From Brevibacterium sp. (GTDB lineage Bacteria; Actinomycetota; Actinomycetes; Actinomycetales; Brevibacteriaceae): 64,000 nt of DNA. Each line of letters opens with the position of its first letter. Positions within the stretch are counted from its first letter, which is position 1. Both the position numbers and the translations under genes were made by a program. Shown piece after piece: positions 16,166 through 26,117 of the stretch. Location: the NCBI RefSeq assembly GCF_031179145.1, contig NZ_JAPSIB010000001.1:90853-154852 (forward strand), given 5' to 3'. The notes under the pieces are model-generated. The model was given only the letters and a program-made list of their open reading frames with translations. It did no database searches and had not been told where the DNA came from.

Positions 16166-18037
16166 ATGTCACCTCAGGTGAATATGCAAGCACTGCAGCG
16201 GATCTCACCCTCCGCCACCTCACCCGAGCTGATTCGCAATTTCTGCATCATCGCTCATATCGACCATGGCAAGTCGACCCTGGCCGACCGGATGCTCCAG
16301 ATCACCGGTGTGGTCCAGCCGCGCGACATGCGCGCCCAGTACCTCGACCGGATGGACATCGAGCGCGAACGCGGCATCACCATCAAGTCGCAGGCCGTGC
16401 GCATGCCCTGGGACACCGACGGCACTCCCTACGCCCTGAATATGATCGACACCCCGGGTCACGTCGACTTCAGCTACGAGGTCTCCCGCTCGCTCGCCGC
16501 CTGCGAAGGCACCCTGCTGCTCGTCGACGCCGCCCAGGGCATCGAAGCCCAGACCTTGGCCAACCTCTACATGGCCATGGAGAATGAGCTCACGATCATC
16601 CCCGTGCTCAACAAGATCGACCTGCCCGCAGCCCAGCCCGACAAGTACGCCGAGGAGCTCGCGAACCTCATCGGCTGCGAACCCGAGGACTGCCTCCGGG
16701 TCTCCGGGAAGACCGGCGAGGGCGTCGAGGCGGTCCTCGACCGCATCATCACCGACATCCCGGCGCCCGTCGGCGATGCCGACGCCCCGGCCCGTGCGAT
16801 GATCTTCGACTCCGTCTACGACACCTACCGCGGTGTCGTCACCTACGTCCGCCTCATCGACGGTGCCCTGGCTCCCCGCGAGAAGATCACCATGATGTCG
16901 ACGGGAACCACACACGAACTGCTCGAGATCGGTGTGTCTTCACCCGAACCGCACGCCTCCAAGGGCCTCGGCGTCGGCGAGGTCGGCTACCTCATCACCG
17001 GCGTCAAGGACGTGAGGCAGTCCAAGGTCGGTGACACGGTGACCCTGGCCGGCCGCTCGGCGACCCAAGCGCTGCCCGGGTACCAAGAGCCGAAGCCGAT
17101 GGTCTTCTCCGGCCTGTTCCCGATCGACGGCTCGGACTATCCGGTCCTGCGCGACGCCCTCGACAAGCTCAAGCTCAACGACGCCGCCCTCGTCTACGAA
17201 CCCGAGACCTCGACGGCTCTGGGCTTCGGCTTCCGCTGCGGGTTCCTCGGCCTGCTCCACCTCGAGATCGTGCGCGAGCGGCTCGAACGCGAATTCGACC
17301 TCGACCTCATCTCCACCGCACCCAGTGTGATCTACGAGGTGACGATGGAGGACAAGTCCGAGACCACCGTGACGAACCCGAGTGAGTACCCGACGGGCAA
17401 GATCAAGGAAGTCCGCGAACCGATGGTCAAGGCCACGATCCTCACGCCGAGTGACTACATCGGCGCGGTGATGGAGCTGTGCCAGACCAAGCGCGGCAAG
17501 CTCCAGGGCATGGACTATCTGTCCTCGGACCGGGTGGAGATCCGCTACCGCCTGCCGCTGGCCGAGATCGTCTTCGACTTCTTCGACCAGCTCAAGTCGC
17601 GGACCAAGGGCTACGCCTCGCTCGATTACCAGGACGACGGTCAGGACGCCGCCGATCTCGTCAAGGTCGACATCCTCCTCCACGGCGACACCGTCGATGC
17701 GTTCTCGGCCATCGTCCACCGCGACAACGCCTATTCCTACGGAGTGCTCATGGCCGGGAAGCTGCGCAAGCTCATCCCGCGCCAGCAGTTCGAGGTCCCG
17801 ATCCAGGCCGCGATCGGTTCCCGCATCATCGCCCGCGAGACGATCCGGGCCATCCGCAAGGACGTCCTCTCCAAGTGCTACGGCGGCGACATCAGCCGCA
17901 AGCGCAAACTGCTCGAGAAGCAGAAGGAGGGCAAGAAGCGGATGAAGATGGTCGGCAGCGTCGAGGTCCCGCAGGAGGCGTTCATCGCCGCCCTGTCCTC
18001 GGACGAGCCCGACCCGAAGAAGGACGCCAAGAAGTAA
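16166..18037 (+). CDS. lepA: Elongation factor 4 (LepA)
   Basis: This 623-residue ribosome-associated GTPase acts on elongating or initiating ribosomes. G1 AHIDHGKST is at residues 30-38, followed by the GITIKSQ effector region, DTPGHVDF, and NKIDLP. The C-terminal LepA-specific domain ends [17 protein letters not shown]. Length matches the family. The ATG at 16166 has an AAAGGG ribosome site. hemW starts at the base immediately after the TAA stop, so the two are co-transcribed, as in most bacteria of this group. Confidence 0.97.
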   Translation: MSPQVNMQALQRISPSATSPELIRNFCIIAHIDHGKSTLADRMLQITGVVQPRDMRAQYLDRMDIERERGITIKSQAVRMPWDTDGTPYALNMIDTPGHVDFSYEVSRSLAACEGTLLLVDAAQGIEAQTLANLYMAMENELTIIPVLNKIDLPAAQPDKYAEELANLIGCEPEDCLRVSGKTGEGVEAVLDRIITDIPAPVGDADAPARAMIFDSVYDTYRGVVTYVRLIDGALAPREKITMMSTGTTHELLEIGVSSPEPHASKGLGVGEVGYLITGVKDVRQSKVGDTVTLAGRSATQALPGYQEPKPMVFSGLFPIDGSDYPVLRDALDKLKLNDAALVYEPETSTALGFGFRCGFLGLLHLEIVRERLEREFDLDLISTAPSVIYEVTMEDKSETTVTNPSEYPTGKIKEVREPMVKATILTPSDYIGAVMELCQTKRGKLQGMDYLSSDRVEIRYRLPLAEIVFDFFDQLKSRTKGYASLDYQDDGQDAADLVKVDILLHGDTVDAFSAIVHRDNAYSYGVLMAGKLRKLIPRQQFEVPIQAAIGSRIIARETIRAIRKDVLSKCYGGDISRKRKLLEKQKEGKKRMKMVGSVEVPQEAFIAALSSDEPDPKKDAKK

Positions 18038-19270
18038 GTGCCCGCCCAACCAGCAGGTGAGGTCCCGCCCCTCGACGGTGCACTTCCGCCGTCCGCGGGC
18101 CGGGGCGCCGAGCACAGGGGCCTGAGCCTCTACGTTCACGTTCCGTACTGCCGCGTGCGCTGCGGCTACTGCGACTTCAACACGTACACCGCCGAGGATC
18201 TGGGGCCGGGAGCCTCGCGCTCCGACTACCGGGCGAACCTCGCCCTCGAGCTCGACCTGTCCATCCGCACCCTCGCCGAGGTGGGAGCAGGGGACCGGGA
18301 GATCGCGACGATCTTCTTCGGCGGGGGCACCCCGACTCTGCTCGAGGCCCCGGTGCTGGCCGGAGTCATGGACGACATCCGTGCCCGCTGCCGGCTCGCC
18401 CCCGACGTCGAGGTGACGACCGAGGCCAACCCGGACACGCTCACTCCCGCATACATCGAGACCCTGGCGAAGGCGGGCTTCACCCGCATCTCCCTGGGGA
18501 TGCAGTCGGCGGTCCCGCATGTGCTCGCAACCCTCGAGAGGACTCACGACCCCGCGAAGATCCCGGATGTCTCGCGATGGATCAAGGAGGCCGGGTTGGA
18601 GCTCAGCCTCGACCTCATCTATGGCACTCCGGGGGAGTCGATCGACGATTGGCGCCGGTCGCTCGACGTCGCGCTGAGCAACGAGGTCGACCACATCTCT
18701 GCCTATTCGCTCATCGTCGAACCCGGGACGAAGATGGGGGCCATGGTCCGACGTGGGGAACTGCCGATGCCCGACGAAGACGACCTGGCCGACAAGTACG
18801 AGATCGCCGACGCCGCGATGACGGCGGCGGGGCTGTCCTGGTACGAGGTGAGCAACTGGTCGACGTCGGCTGACACCCGCTGCGAGCACAACCTCGCCTA
18901 TTGGAGGAACGCCGACTGGTGGGGCTTCGGGCCCGGTGCCCATTCCCACATCGGCGGCGTCCGGTTCTGGAACGCCAAGCACCCGCGGGCCTGGGCGGAT
19001 CGGCTGCTGGCAGGGAACTCTCCGGCCGTGGGCCGTGAGGTGCTCGGGGAGACGACGCGGGAGATCGAGCGGATCATGCTGGCTGCTCGAATCGATTCCG
19101 AGCTGCGCATCGATTCGCTTCCGCACGGCAGTGAGGCCGCGGTGAGGATGTTCGTCAGCCAGGGGCTCCTCGATCCTGCGGGCGCCGAGGTGGGTCAGTT
19201 CCGGCCGACCCTGCAGGGCAGGCTGCTCGCCGACCATATGGTGCGGGTCCTCACCGAATACGTCGACTGA
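18038..19270 (+). CDS. hemW: Radical-SAM haem chaperone HemW
   Basis: This 410-residue protein has the radical-SAM [4Fe-4S] cysteines Cys38, Cys42 and Cys45 in YCRVRCGYCDF and the FFGGGTPT motif. It is the HemW (formerly HemN-like) type that inserts haem into acceptor proteins, not the oxygen-independent coproporphyrinogen oxidase; the genomic place directly after lepA supports this. The start is GTG, flush with the lepA stop. The N-terminal 28 residues are Pro-rich. The stop codon is repeated in frame by an 18-bp triplication. Confidence 0.92.
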   Translation: MPAQPAGEVPPLDGALPPSAGRGAEHRGLSLYVHVPYCRVRCGYCDFNTYTAEDLGPGASRSDYRANLALELDLSIRTLAEVGAGDREIATIFFGGGTPTLLEAPVLAGVMDDIRARCRLAPDVEVTTEANPDTLTPAYIETLAKAGFTRISLGMQSAVPHVLATLERTHDPAKIPDVSRWIKEAGLELSLDLIYGTPGESIDDWRRSLDVALSNEVDHISAYSLIVEPGTKMGAMVRRGELPMPDEDDLADKYEIADAAMTAAGLSWYEVSNWSTSADTRCEHNLAYWRNADWWGFGPGAHSHIGGVRFWNAKHPRAWADRLLAGNSPAVGREVLGETTREIERIMLAARIDSELRIDSLPHGSEAAVRMFVSQGLLDPAGAEVGQFRPTLQGRLLADHMVRVLTEYVD

Positions 19271-19308
19271 GACGAATACGTCAGCTGAGACGAACACGTC
19301 AGCTGAGA
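19255..19308 (+). repeat. 18-bp triplication carrying three in-frame stop codons after hemW
   Basis: Three copies (19255-19272, 19273-19290, 19291-19308) of a unit like CGAATACGTCAGCTGAGA. Each keeps the hemW frame and each contains TGA, so the gene ends E-Y-V-D-stop and is followed by E-Y-V-S-stop and E-H-V-S-stop in the same frame. Confidence 0.9.
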
Positions 19309-19313
19309 CGACT

Positions 19314-19353
19314 GTGCCCCTCGGTCCGGGAGAATTCCTGGGCCGAGGGGCAC
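19314..19353. terminator. Bidirectional terminator between hemW and the DUF4870 gene
   Basis: 11-bp arms GTGCCCCTCGG (19314-19324) and CCGAGGGGCAC (19343-19353), extendable inward, between convergent genes. Confidence 0.85.
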
Positions 19354-19367
19354 GGTCGCGAGTTCGT

Positions 19368-19429
19368 TGTCGCGAGTTCAGTGTCGAGCGTTCACCATTG
19401 TCGTGAGTTCAGTGTCGCAAACTCATTTG
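19368..19429 (-). repeat. 31-bp imperfect tandem duplication at the 3' end of the DUF4870 gene
   Basis: Units 19368-19398 and 19399-19429 share about 20 leading bases (TGTCGYGAGTTCAGTGTCG) with one mismatch. The second includes the stop codon of the minus-strand gene. A further partial copy precedes them near 19357. Confidence 0.7.
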
Positions 19430-20304
19430 ACGAAGCTGAAGGTGAGCGGGAACTTGTAGCCCTCACCCTTGTTCGCTGCGACCGCGGCGATGATGTAGAG
19501 CACGGCGTAGACGAGCGGGATGAGGAACGCCAGGTAGACGATGAGCATCCCGAACCCCATGGTCACGAGCGCCAGGAGGAAGCCGAGGATGCCGAGCACG
19601 ACCGAGGCGCCGAACGTGATGATGACATTGGTGATCATCGCGTTGAGGCCCTGCCGCGTGTGCTCCCTGACGAACGGCGATTCGTCCTTCTTCACGAGGA
19701 ACATGATGAGGGGGAGGAACCAGATGAAGATTGACCCGATGTGGGTCCACAACGCCGTCGAGCGCTCCGACTCGTTGGAGTTCCAGAACTGCTGGGAACC
19801 CGGCCCATAGGCCTGCTCGGGCAGGGCCTGGGAATTGAAGAGGGCAGGATTGGCGTCGCCGTAGCCCGACACCCCATAGTTCTGCGCACCCTGATACTGC
19901 TGCTGCGAGCCATAACTCTGCTGCGCGCCATACTGCGGCTGAGAACCGTACTGCGGCTGAGAACCGTACTGGGGCTGAGAACCGTAACTGGGCTGGCCCT
20001 GCTGGGATCCGTAGTTCTGCTGCGACCCGTAGTTCTGCTGGTTCTGCTGCGATCCGTAGCCCTGCTGGTTCTGCTGCGATCCGTACTGGGGCTGAGAACC
20101 ATAACCGGGCTGGCCCTGCTGCGCGCCGTACTGCGGACCGGAGCCGTAGCCGGGCTGTCCCTGCTGCGAGCCGGAGTTCTGCTGCGAACCGTAGTTGTGC
20201 TGTCCGCCGTTGGCATAGGGCTGCTGGGGTCCAGAAGCCTGAGAGTAGTTGGGAGGCATCGGACGAGATTGGCCGGAGTCCGGGTGCTGGGGGTTGTGAG
20301 ACAT
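19423..20304 (-). CDS. DUF4870-type membrane protein with Gln/Gly/Tyr/Ser-rich repeats
   Basis: This 293-residue protein starts with about 170 residues of low-complexity repeats built from GSQ, YGSQQ and QPGYGS units, predicted disordered. The C-terminal about 110 residues contain three hydrophobic segments and the pattern ALWTHIGSIFIWFLPLIMFL, EHTRQGLNAMI and YIIAAVAANKGEGYKFP, typical of the DUF4870/Tic20-like family. It probably sits in the cytoplasmic membrane; function unknown. The ATG at 20304 has GAAAGGA 6 nt upstream. A second protein of similar style lies at 30736-31983. Confidence 0.85.
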   Translation of the reverse strand: MSHNPQHPDSGQSRPMPPNYSQASGPQQPYANGGQHNYGSQQNSGSQQGQPGYGSGPQYGAQQGQPGYGSQPQYGSQQNQQGYGSQQNQQNYGSQQNYGSQQGQPSYGSQPQYGSQPQYGSQPQYGAQQSYGSQQQYQGAQNYGVSGYGDANPALFNSQALPEQAYGPGSQQFWNSNESERSTALWTHIGSIFIWFLPLIMFLVKKDESPFVREHTRQGLNAMITNVIITFGASVVLGILGFLLALVTMGFGMLIVYLAFLIPLVYAVLYIIAAVAANKGEGYKFPLTFSFVK

Positions 20305-20424
20305 GGGATTCCTTTCAGAGCTTCTGGCCATTCACACTAGCTCACCCGTCAGCGCCTGAGCCATGTTCGCTGTGCCGAAACGGTCACATGTCCTCTCGCC
20401 CGGCCTCGCGCAGCCCGACCGCGA

Positions 20425-21282
20425 TCAGTCGACGGTGACGAAGTCGATGAGCTCCTCGACCCGGCCCGACAGGGTCGGTTCGACATCGGCGATCGTCGTG
20501 ACCTTGCCGAGGATGCGCACCCACCCCCGCGCGACGTCCTTGTGATCGGCGTGCGGCCAGCCGATCCGTCGCAGGATCCCCGTCTTCCAATCCTCGCCCC
20601 GGGGCACGACGGGCCACTGACTGATCCCCACGACGTGCGGTTTCACCGCCTGCCAGATGTCGACGTAGGGGTGACCGATGATGTGGACGACCTCGCGGTA
20701 CCTCGGATCACGGCGCACCGCCTCGGCGATCTTCGACTCCTTGGTCCCCGTGACGAGATGGTCAGCGAGGATCCCGACTCGATGATTTTTGTCGGGGGAG
20801 AACTCGGCGAGCTTGTCGGCGACGTCGTCCAGGCCGCCCAGAGGTTCGACGACGACTCCCTCGATCCGCAGGTCATCGCCCCAGATCTTCTCCACGAGCT
20901 CCGCATCGTGCTTGCCCTCGACCCAGATCCGCGAACCGCGGGCCACTCGCGCCTTGGCTCCGGCCACCGCCCGCGAACCAGATGCGGTGCGCCCTGGTGC
21001 GGCCTTCTTCTTCGTCGGCAGACGCAGGTCGACGGGTTCGCCCTCGAGGAGGAAGCCCGGTCCCAGGGGGAACGCCCGCACCGATCCGCGCCGGTCCTCG
21101 AGGTTGACGACGACGCCGGCGGTGGTCTTCTGCGCGCCCACGACTGCGCCCACGTAGCCGCTCATCGCATCTTCGAGGACCATCCCGAGCTTGAGTTCGA
21201 CGGGCACGGACTTCTTCGGGCGGTGGGAGGCCGACGAGGTCGCGGAGAGCACATCGGATCCATAGCGATCAAAGGTATTCAC
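20425..21282 (-). CDS. DUF3097 family protein
   Basis: This 285-residue protein is of a family conserved in actinobacteria. A basic N-terminal part with a beta-rich VGAVVGAQKTTAGVVVNLEDR segment precedes a Toprim-like region containing WVEGKHDAELVEKIWG, and a conserved GHPYVDIWQAVKP and GWPHADHK. The Glu-Gly-Lys-x-D pattern suggests a metal- or nucleic-acid-binding fold, but no reaction is known to me. It is divergent from the hrcA operon, so its start region shares the gap carrying the CIRCE element. Confidence 0.85.
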   Translation of the reverse strand: MNTFDRYGSDVLSATSSASHRPKKSVPVELKLGMVLEDAMSGYVGAVVGAQKTTAGVVVNLEDRRGSVRAFPLGPGFLLEGEPVDLRLPTKKKAAPGRTASGSRAVAGAKARVARGSRIWVEGKHDAELVEKIWGDDLRIEGVVVEPLGGLDDVADKLAEFSPDKNHRVGILADHLVTGTKESKIAEAVRRDPRYREVVHIIGHPYVDIWQAVKPHVVGISQWPVVPRGEDWKTGILRRIGWPHADHKDVARGWVRILGKVTTIADVEPTLSGRVEELIDFVTVD

Positions 21283-21372
21283 ATCGGCTCACCCTAGCCA
21301 AGGCCCGAGCCGCGGCGACGCTGACCCGCGGGGGAAGCGCGAAAGTGAAATCGAAAACGAAGGAGAGTAGAA

Positions 21373-21399
21373 TTGGCACTCAGGAATCGCGAGTGCCAG
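21373..21399 (+). promoter_or_regulatory. CIRCE operator of HrcA
   Basis: TTGGCACTC, nine bases, then GAGTGCCAG: a perfect 9-bp inverted repeat with the N9 spacer of CIRCE (consensus TTAGCACTC-N9-GAGTGCTAA; one symmetrical change). It lies 46 bases upstream of the hrcA start and overlaps a TAGAAT -10-like box (21368-21373), as expected for HrcA autorepression. Confidence 0.9.
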
Positions 21400-21444
21400 G
21401 CCGCGGGCATTGCGGCCGGGCGTCAATGAGGTGGGGAGGGACAG

Positions 21445-22497
21445 ATGAACGAGAGCAGACGCGCACAGGTGCTGCGTGCGATCGTCGAGGACTTCGTCGC
21501 CACCAACGAGCCGGTCGGCTCGAAGGCGATCGTCCAGCGCCACACTCTCGGCGTCTCGCCCGCCACGATCCGCAACGACATGGCCGCCCTCGAACAGGAG
21601 GGCTACATCGCGCAGCCCCACACCTCGGCGGGCCGCATCCCGACGGATCTGGGCTACCGCACCTTCGTCGATCACCTCGAGGAGTTCAAGCCGCTGAGCC
21701 AGGCGGAACGACGAGCGATCTACCAGCTCATCGACGGCACCGCCGATCTCGACGACATGCTCGATCGCACCGTCCGCGTGCTCGCCGGCCTCACCCACCA
21801 GGTCGCACTGATCCAGTACCCGACCGTCTCGACGGCTCGGATCAAGCACATCGAGGTCGTCGGCTTGGCGCCGAATCGGGTCCTCGTCGTCCTCATCACG
21901 GATGCCGGCCAGGTCGAGCAGAAGATCGTCTCGACCTCCGACCATCTCGACGAGGACGAGCTGCGCGGCGTCCGCGACCGGATCAACTCCGAGTTCTCCG
22001 GGCAGAAGCTCTCCCGCGTCATGGACTCGGCGGGACCAGGCACCGGCGGCGGCGACTCCGCGGATGACGAGTCCGGGGGGCCGGACAGGGGCCTCGCCGA
22101 GGTGCTCTCCAGCGTCCGTGCGGCCGTCTCCGACCTCGTCGTCGCGACCAGGGAAGAGCGCATCATCATGGCAGGCACCGCGAACCTCGCTCGGTCGGGC
22201 CGGGAGTTCGGGGAGAAGATGGCCCCCATCCTCGAAGCCTTCGAGGAACAGGTCGTCCTGCTCAGGCTGCTCACCTCGATGGCGGAGGACCAGGCGGAGA
22301 TCAGCGTCCGCATCGGTCGTGAGAATACTCACGAATCGTTCAGTTCGACATCCCTCGTGGCTGCGGAATATGGTCAGGATTCGGGTTCAACCGCCCGTTT
22401 GGCCGTGCTCGGCCCGACCCGGATGGACTATCCGACGACGATCTCCGCAGTCCGAGCGGTCGCGAAGTACGTGTCCTCGGTCCTCGACAAGGGCTGA
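21445..22497 (+). CDS. hrcA: Heat-inducible transcription repressor HrcA
   Basis: This 350-residue repressor binds CIRCE and is kept active by GroEL. The N-terminal winged helix (RAQVLRAIVEDFVATNEPVG, LGVSPATIRNDMAALE) is followed by the GAF-like and inserted dimerisation domains, and the conserved C-terminal block GPTRMDYPTTISAVR. A Gly/Asp-rich insertion occurs near residues 195-215. The ATG at 21445 follows GGAGGG. CIRCE lies just upstream and dnaJ downstream, forming a hrcA-dnaJ heat-shock operon. Confidence 0.96.
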   Translation: MNESRRAQVLRAIVEDFVATNEPVGSKAIVQRHTLGVSPATIRNDMAALEQEGYIAQPHTSAGRIPTDLGYRTFVDHLEEFKPLSQAERRAIYQLIDGTADLDDMLDRTVRVLAGLTHQVALIQYPTVSTARIKHIEVVGLAPNRVLVVLITDAGQVEQKIVSTSDHLDEDELRGVRDRINSEFSGQKLSRVMDSAGPGTGGGDSADDESGGPDRGLAEVLSSVRAAVSDLVVATREERIIMAGTANLARSGREFGEKMAPILEAFEEQVVLLRLLTSMAEDQAEISVRIGRENTHESFSSTSLVAAEYGQDSGSTARLAVLGPTRMDYPTTISAVRAVAKYVSSVLDKG

Positions 22498-22590
22498 GGC
22501 CGCCGATCCCTTTGCGGCCCTGCCGCACCTCATGCACCTCAATCACCACGCACATGAACCATCCACACCACCAGGGAGAGAGAAGTTTCT

Positions 22591-23703
22591 GTGGCCGATC
22601 ACTATGAAACACTCGGAGTGTCCAAGGACGCTTCGGCGGCTGAAATCAAGAAGGCCTACCTGAAGCTGGCCAGGAAGTACCACCCTGACGTCAACCCTGG
22701 ACACGGAGACGAGTTCAAGGCCATCTCGCTGGCCTACGACGTCCTCTCCGACCCGGAGAAGCGGCGCAACTACGACATGGGCGGCGGCGAGAACGGGCAG
22801 GGCTTCCCGTCCGGCGGCTTCGGCGGCTTCGGCGACATCTTCGAGACGTTCTTCGGTGGCGGCGCAGGCTCAGCCGGCGGTCCCATCCCACGCACGCAGC
22901 GAGGCAAGGATGCCCTCGTCGGCGTCAGCGTGGACCTCAAGACCGCGGCCTTCGGCGGCACCGTCGACCTCGATGTCACCACCGCCGTCGTGTGCGAGAC
23001 CTGTCATGGCGGCGGTACCCAGGACGGCACCTCGGTCGAGACGTGTTCGCTGTGCCACGGCTCGGGCAGCATCCAGAGGATGACCCGCACCCTGCTCGGT
23101 CAGATGGTGACCAACCAGACCTGCAACAACTGCCACGGCTTCGGCACCGTCATCCCCAACCCCTGCCTCAACTGTCAGGGCGACGGCCGGGTCCGCAAGC
23201 AGCGCACGATGAAGATCCGCGTTCCCGCCGGCGTCTCCGACGGCACCCGGATCCAGCTCTCGTCCCAGGGCGAGGTCGGACCCGGCGGTGGGCCCGCCGG
23301 CGACCTCTATGTCGAGGTGATGGTCGCCCGTCACGACGTCTTCCAGCGCGACGGGGACAACCTGCGCGCGTCGATCTCCGTCCCGATGACGGCCGCGGCT
23401 CTGGGAGCGGAGATCCCGTTCGAGACCTTCGACGGCACTCAGAACCTCGCCATCGACCCCGGAACCCAGTCGGGAACCATCGTCAAGCTGGCCGGTCTCG
23501 GCGCCAAACGGCTGCGTTCGGACACCCGCGGGGACCTGCTCGTCACCGTCGAGGTTCTCACCCCGGAGAACCTCGGTGAGGAAGAGCGCGAGCTGCTCCT
23601 GCAGCTGGCGAAGCTGCGCGGCGAGGAGACTCCACGGGCTCAGATCACCTCCCACAACCGGGGCATGTTCTCCCGGATGCGTGAGAAGTTCGCAGGTCGG
23701 TGA
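22591..23703 (+). CDS. dnaJ: Chaperone DnaJ (hrcA-linked copy)
   Basis: This 370-residue Hsp40 co-chaperone of DnaK has a J-domain at residues 3-65 with HPD at 31-33, a Gly/Phe-rich region ([16 protein letters not shown]), and a zinc-finger domain with four CxxCxGxG-type repeats ([32 protein letters not shown]). C-terminal substrate-binding domains follow. The start is GTG with GGGAGAG upstream. It is the second actinobacterial DnaJ (DnaJ2 type), not the one next to dnaK-grpE. The rsmE start overlaps its stop. Confidence 0.95.
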   Translation: MADHYETLGVSKDASAAEIKKAYLKLARKYHPDVNPGHGDEFKAISLAYDVLSDPEKRRNYDMGGGENGQGFPSGGFGGFGDIFETFFGGGAGSAGGPIPRTQRGKDALVGVSVDLKTAAFGGTVDLDVTTAVVCETCHGGGTQDGTSVETCSLCHGSGSIQRMTRTLLGQMVTNQTCNNCHGFGTVIPNPCLNCQGDGRVRKQRTMKIRVPAGVSDGTRIQLSSQGEVGPGGGPAGDLYVEVMVARHDVFQRDGDNLRASISVPMTAAALGAEIPFETFDGTQNLAIDPGTQSGTIVKLAGLGAKRLRSDTRGDLLVTVEVLTPENLGEEERELLLQLAKLRGEETPRAQITSHNRGMFSRMREKFAGR

Positions 23704-24515
23704 GCCTCCCCGTCTTCTTCGCCCCGGAAGCCGCTCAGGCGGTGACCGGAGCGACGCTGACCCTCGGCGAGGAGGTGGCCGGCCACGCTGTGCGCGTGCG
23801 CAGGATCGGCCCCGGCGAGGAGCTCGAACTCGTCGACGGTGAGGGCACCCGAGTGCGCGCGACGGTGACCTCCGCCTCGGCGCACGAACTGCGCGTCGAC
23901 GTCGCCTCTGTCAGCCGGTCGGAGGCGACTTCGCCCCGGCTGGTGCTCGTCCAGGCTCTGGCCAAGGGCGACCGTGATCTGCAGGCCATCGAACAGGCCA
24001 CGGAGATCGGCGTCGACGAGGTGGTGCCCTGGGCCGCGGCACGCTCGATCGCGGATTGGCCCGAGAAGAAGCGGCACAAGATGGCCGCGAAGTGGGAGAA
24101 CCTGCTCAGGGCAGCATCCCTCCAGGCCCGCCGGTCCCGTTTCCCCCTCCTGCACGACCTCGCGCGGGGCACCCGCCTCACCTCGTTCCTGACCGAGACC
24201 GACCGCGTGTTCGTCCTCCACGAGACCGCCGCACTCAGGCTCTCGCAGGCACTCGCCGCGGCGGACCTGCCACTCGCTTCGCCCGGCGCCGAGACCGCTT
24301 CGGCCAGGGCCGAGACCGCTTCGCCTGCTGCTGAGTCGGTCATCGAGCGCATCGTGCTCGTGGTCGGGCCCGAAGGCGGCATCTCCGACGCCGAACTGGA
24401 GGCACTGAGCTCAGCCGGCGCCACTCCGGTGCTGCTGGGGCCGACGATCCTGCGATCCTCCTCGGCGGGCCCGGCCGGGCTCGTCATGGCGCAGTGCGCA
24501 CTCGGGCGGTGGTGA
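23700..24515 (+). CDS. rsmE: 16S rRNA m3U1498 methyltransferase RsmE
   Basis: This 271-residue SPOUT-class enzyme methylates U1498 of 16S rRNA using SAM. An N-terminal PUA-like beta domain ([19 protein letters not shown]) is followed by the trefoil-knot domain with [27 protein letters not shown] and [16 protein letters not shown], the SAM-binding knot. The GTG start overlaps the dnaJ stop (GTGA). A 21-bp tandem duplication adds two Ala/Glu/Thr-rich heptads near residues 196-210, in a surface loop before the knot. Confidence 0.93.
   Translation: MSLPVFFAPEAAQAVTGATLTLGEEVAGHAVRVRRIGPGEELELVDGEGTRVRATVTSASAHELRVDVASVSRSEATSPRLVLVQALAKGDRDLQAIEQATEIGVDEVVPWAAARSIADWPEKKRHKMAAKWENLLRAASLQARRSRFPLLHDLARGTRLTSFLTETDRVFVLHETAALRLSQALAAADLPLASPGAETASARAETASPAAESVIERIVLVVGPEGGISDAELEALSSAGATPVLLGPTILRSSSAGPAGLVMAQCALGRW
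24288..24329 (+). repeat. 21-bp in-frame tandem duplication within rsmE
   Basis: Copies 24288-24308 and 24309-24329 of a unit beginning GCCGAGACCGCTTCG encode AETASAR and AETASPA. The insertion keeps the frame and lies in a variable loop. Confidence 0.8.
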
Positions 24516-24573
24516 CCGCGTTTCCCTCACATCTGCCGGTGACGAAGTACGATAGTGGCAGAGTGCAACCCAT

Positions 24574-25629
24574 ATGCAAAGGATCATCCTGAACACCTCC
24601 TCCCACCCCACGAACTCCGAGACCCCTGAGACCGAATCCTCGGACCGGGCGACACCGGCGGCCGATGCCGTTGCGGCCGACGACACCGTGCGTCTCGTCA
24701 TCCCCGACTCGATCGACCTGGTCGAATTCTTCGGGCCCGGCGAGTCGAATGTGCGGAAGCTCGAACGGGTGTTCCCGAGCCTGGATCTGCACGTGCGGGC
24801 CAACCAGGTGCAGGTCAGCGGAGACCCGACCGAGGTCGCCCGTTTCGTCAGCCTCATCGGTGAGCTGAAGAAGCTGCACGGCTCCGGCCACCGCATCGAC
24901 GAGGAGACGATCGACCGGGTGTCGTCGTTCTCCACCGAGGGCAAGGCCGCCTCGGCGGTGCTCGGAACGAACATCCTCTCCACCCGGGGCAAGTCGATCC
25001 GGCCCAAGACCATGGGCCAGCACGACTACGTCAAGGCGATCCGCAATCACACGATCACCTTCGGAATCGGACCCGCGGGAACGGGCAAGACGTACCTGGC
25101 GATGGCCATGGCCGTCAACGCCCTCCAGCACAAAGAGGTCTCGCGGATCATCCTCACCCGCCCCGCCGTCGAAGCCGGCGAGCGATTGGGCTTCCTCCCG
25201 GGGACGCTGAACGAGAAGATCGACCCCTACGTCCGGCCGCTCTACGACGCCCTGCACGACATGGTCGACCCCGAATCCATCCCGATGCTGATCGAGACCG
25301 GCACGATCGAGGTCGCTCCCTTGGCGTACATGCGCGGACGGACCCTCAACGACGCCTTCATCATCCTCGACGAGGCGCAGAACACCACGGGTGAGCAGAT
25401 GAAGATGTTCCTCACCCGGCTCGGCTTCGGTTCGCGGATGGTCGTCACCGGAGACGTCTCGCAGATCGATCTGCCCGGCAACACCCGCAGCGGGCTCAAG
25501 GTCGTCCAGGAGATCCTCGACGGCATCGACGATCTCCAGTTCTGCTACCTCGGCAGCAAGGACGTGGTCCGGCACTCGCTGGTGACGAAGATCGTCGACG
25601 CCTACGACCTCTGGGGAGCTGCGAAATGA
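24574..25629 (+). CDS. phoH: PhoH-like NTPase
   Basis: This 351-residue ATPase has a PhoH domain in the C-terminal half: Walker A GPAGTGKT at residues 166-173, Walker B region FIILDEAQNTT, and LTRPAVEAGERLGFLPG. The N-terminal part (about 40-110) is a KH-like domain usual in the family. It stands directly before ybeY, the almost universal order, which suggests a role in RNA processing or ribosome maturation. The start is ATG at 24574; no strong ribosome site is visible. Its stop overlaps ybeY (ATGA). Confidence 0.93.
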   Translation: MQRIILNTSSHPTNSETPETESSDRATPAADAVAADDTVRLVIPDSIDLVEFFGPGESNVRKLERVFPSLDLHVRANQVQVSGDPTEVARFVSLIGELKKLHGSGHRIDEETIDRVSSFSTEGKAASAVLGTNILSTRGKSIRPKTMGQHDYVKAIRNHTITFGIGPAGTGKTYLAMAMAVNALQHKEVSRIILTRPAVEAGERLGFLPGTLNEKIDPYVRPLYDALHDMVDPESIPMLIETGTIEVAPLAYMRGRTLNDAFIILDEAQNTTGEQMKMFLTRLGFGSRMVVTGDVSQIDLPGNTRSGLKVVQEILDGIDDLQFCYLGSKDVVRHSLVTKIVDAYDLWGAAK

Positions 25630-26114
25630 ACACCGAGATCTCGAACGAGACCGACGCCGTGATCGACCTCGACGAGGTGGTCGCACTGACGGAGTACCTC
25701 GGCGACGCCCTGCACATGCACCCGGGCGCCGAACTCGCGGTGACGATGGTCGATGCGAAGGCGATGGAGGAGCTGCACATCAAGTGGATGGACCTCGACG
25801 GTCCCACCGATGTCATGTCCTTCCCCATGGACCAGCTGAGCCAGGGGCGTGAGGACGCTCCGACGGAGGGTCAGATGGGTGACATCATCATCTGCCCCGA
25901 GGTGGCCGCCAAGCAGGCCGCCACTGCCGGACATTCGACGATGGACGAGATCCTCCTGCTCACGGTCCACGGCTTCCTCCACCTGCTCGGTTACGACCAT
26001 GGAGAGCCCGAGGAGCGCGCGGAGATGTTCGCACTCCAGCGGCACCTGCTGCTGACGTTCTTCGCCGCCCGCTACGACGGGCGCACCGACATCCCCGCAC
26101 CCACCGAGGTCTGA
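25626..26114 (+). CDS. ybeY: Endoribonuclease YbeY
   Basis: This 162-residue metalloprotein matures 16S rRNA 3' ends and takes part in ribosome quality control. The metal-binding motif HGFLHLLGYDH gives His115, His119 and His125. TDVMSFPMDQ and GDIIICPEVA are the other conserved blocks. The ATG overlaps the phoH stop by four bases, and the next gene starts three bases after its own stop, so the whole block is one operon. Confidence 0.95.
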   Translation: MNTEISNETDAVIDLDEVVALTEYLGDALHMHPGAELAVTMVDAKAMEELHIKWMDLDGPTDVMSFPMDQLSQGREDAPTEGQMGDIIICPEVAAKQAATAGHSTMDEILLLTVHGFLHLLGYDHGEPEERAEMFALQRHLLLTFFAARYDGRTDIPAPTEV

Positions 26115-26117
26115 GGC

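Noticed and set aside
16940..19297. 785-codon open frame on the minus strand over lepA/hemW
   Set aside because: Shadow of third-position G+C bias opposite two well-supported genes. No ribosome site or recognisable product. The same holds for the long minus-strand frames over alaS (61830-63956), secD (44772-46562) and comEC.
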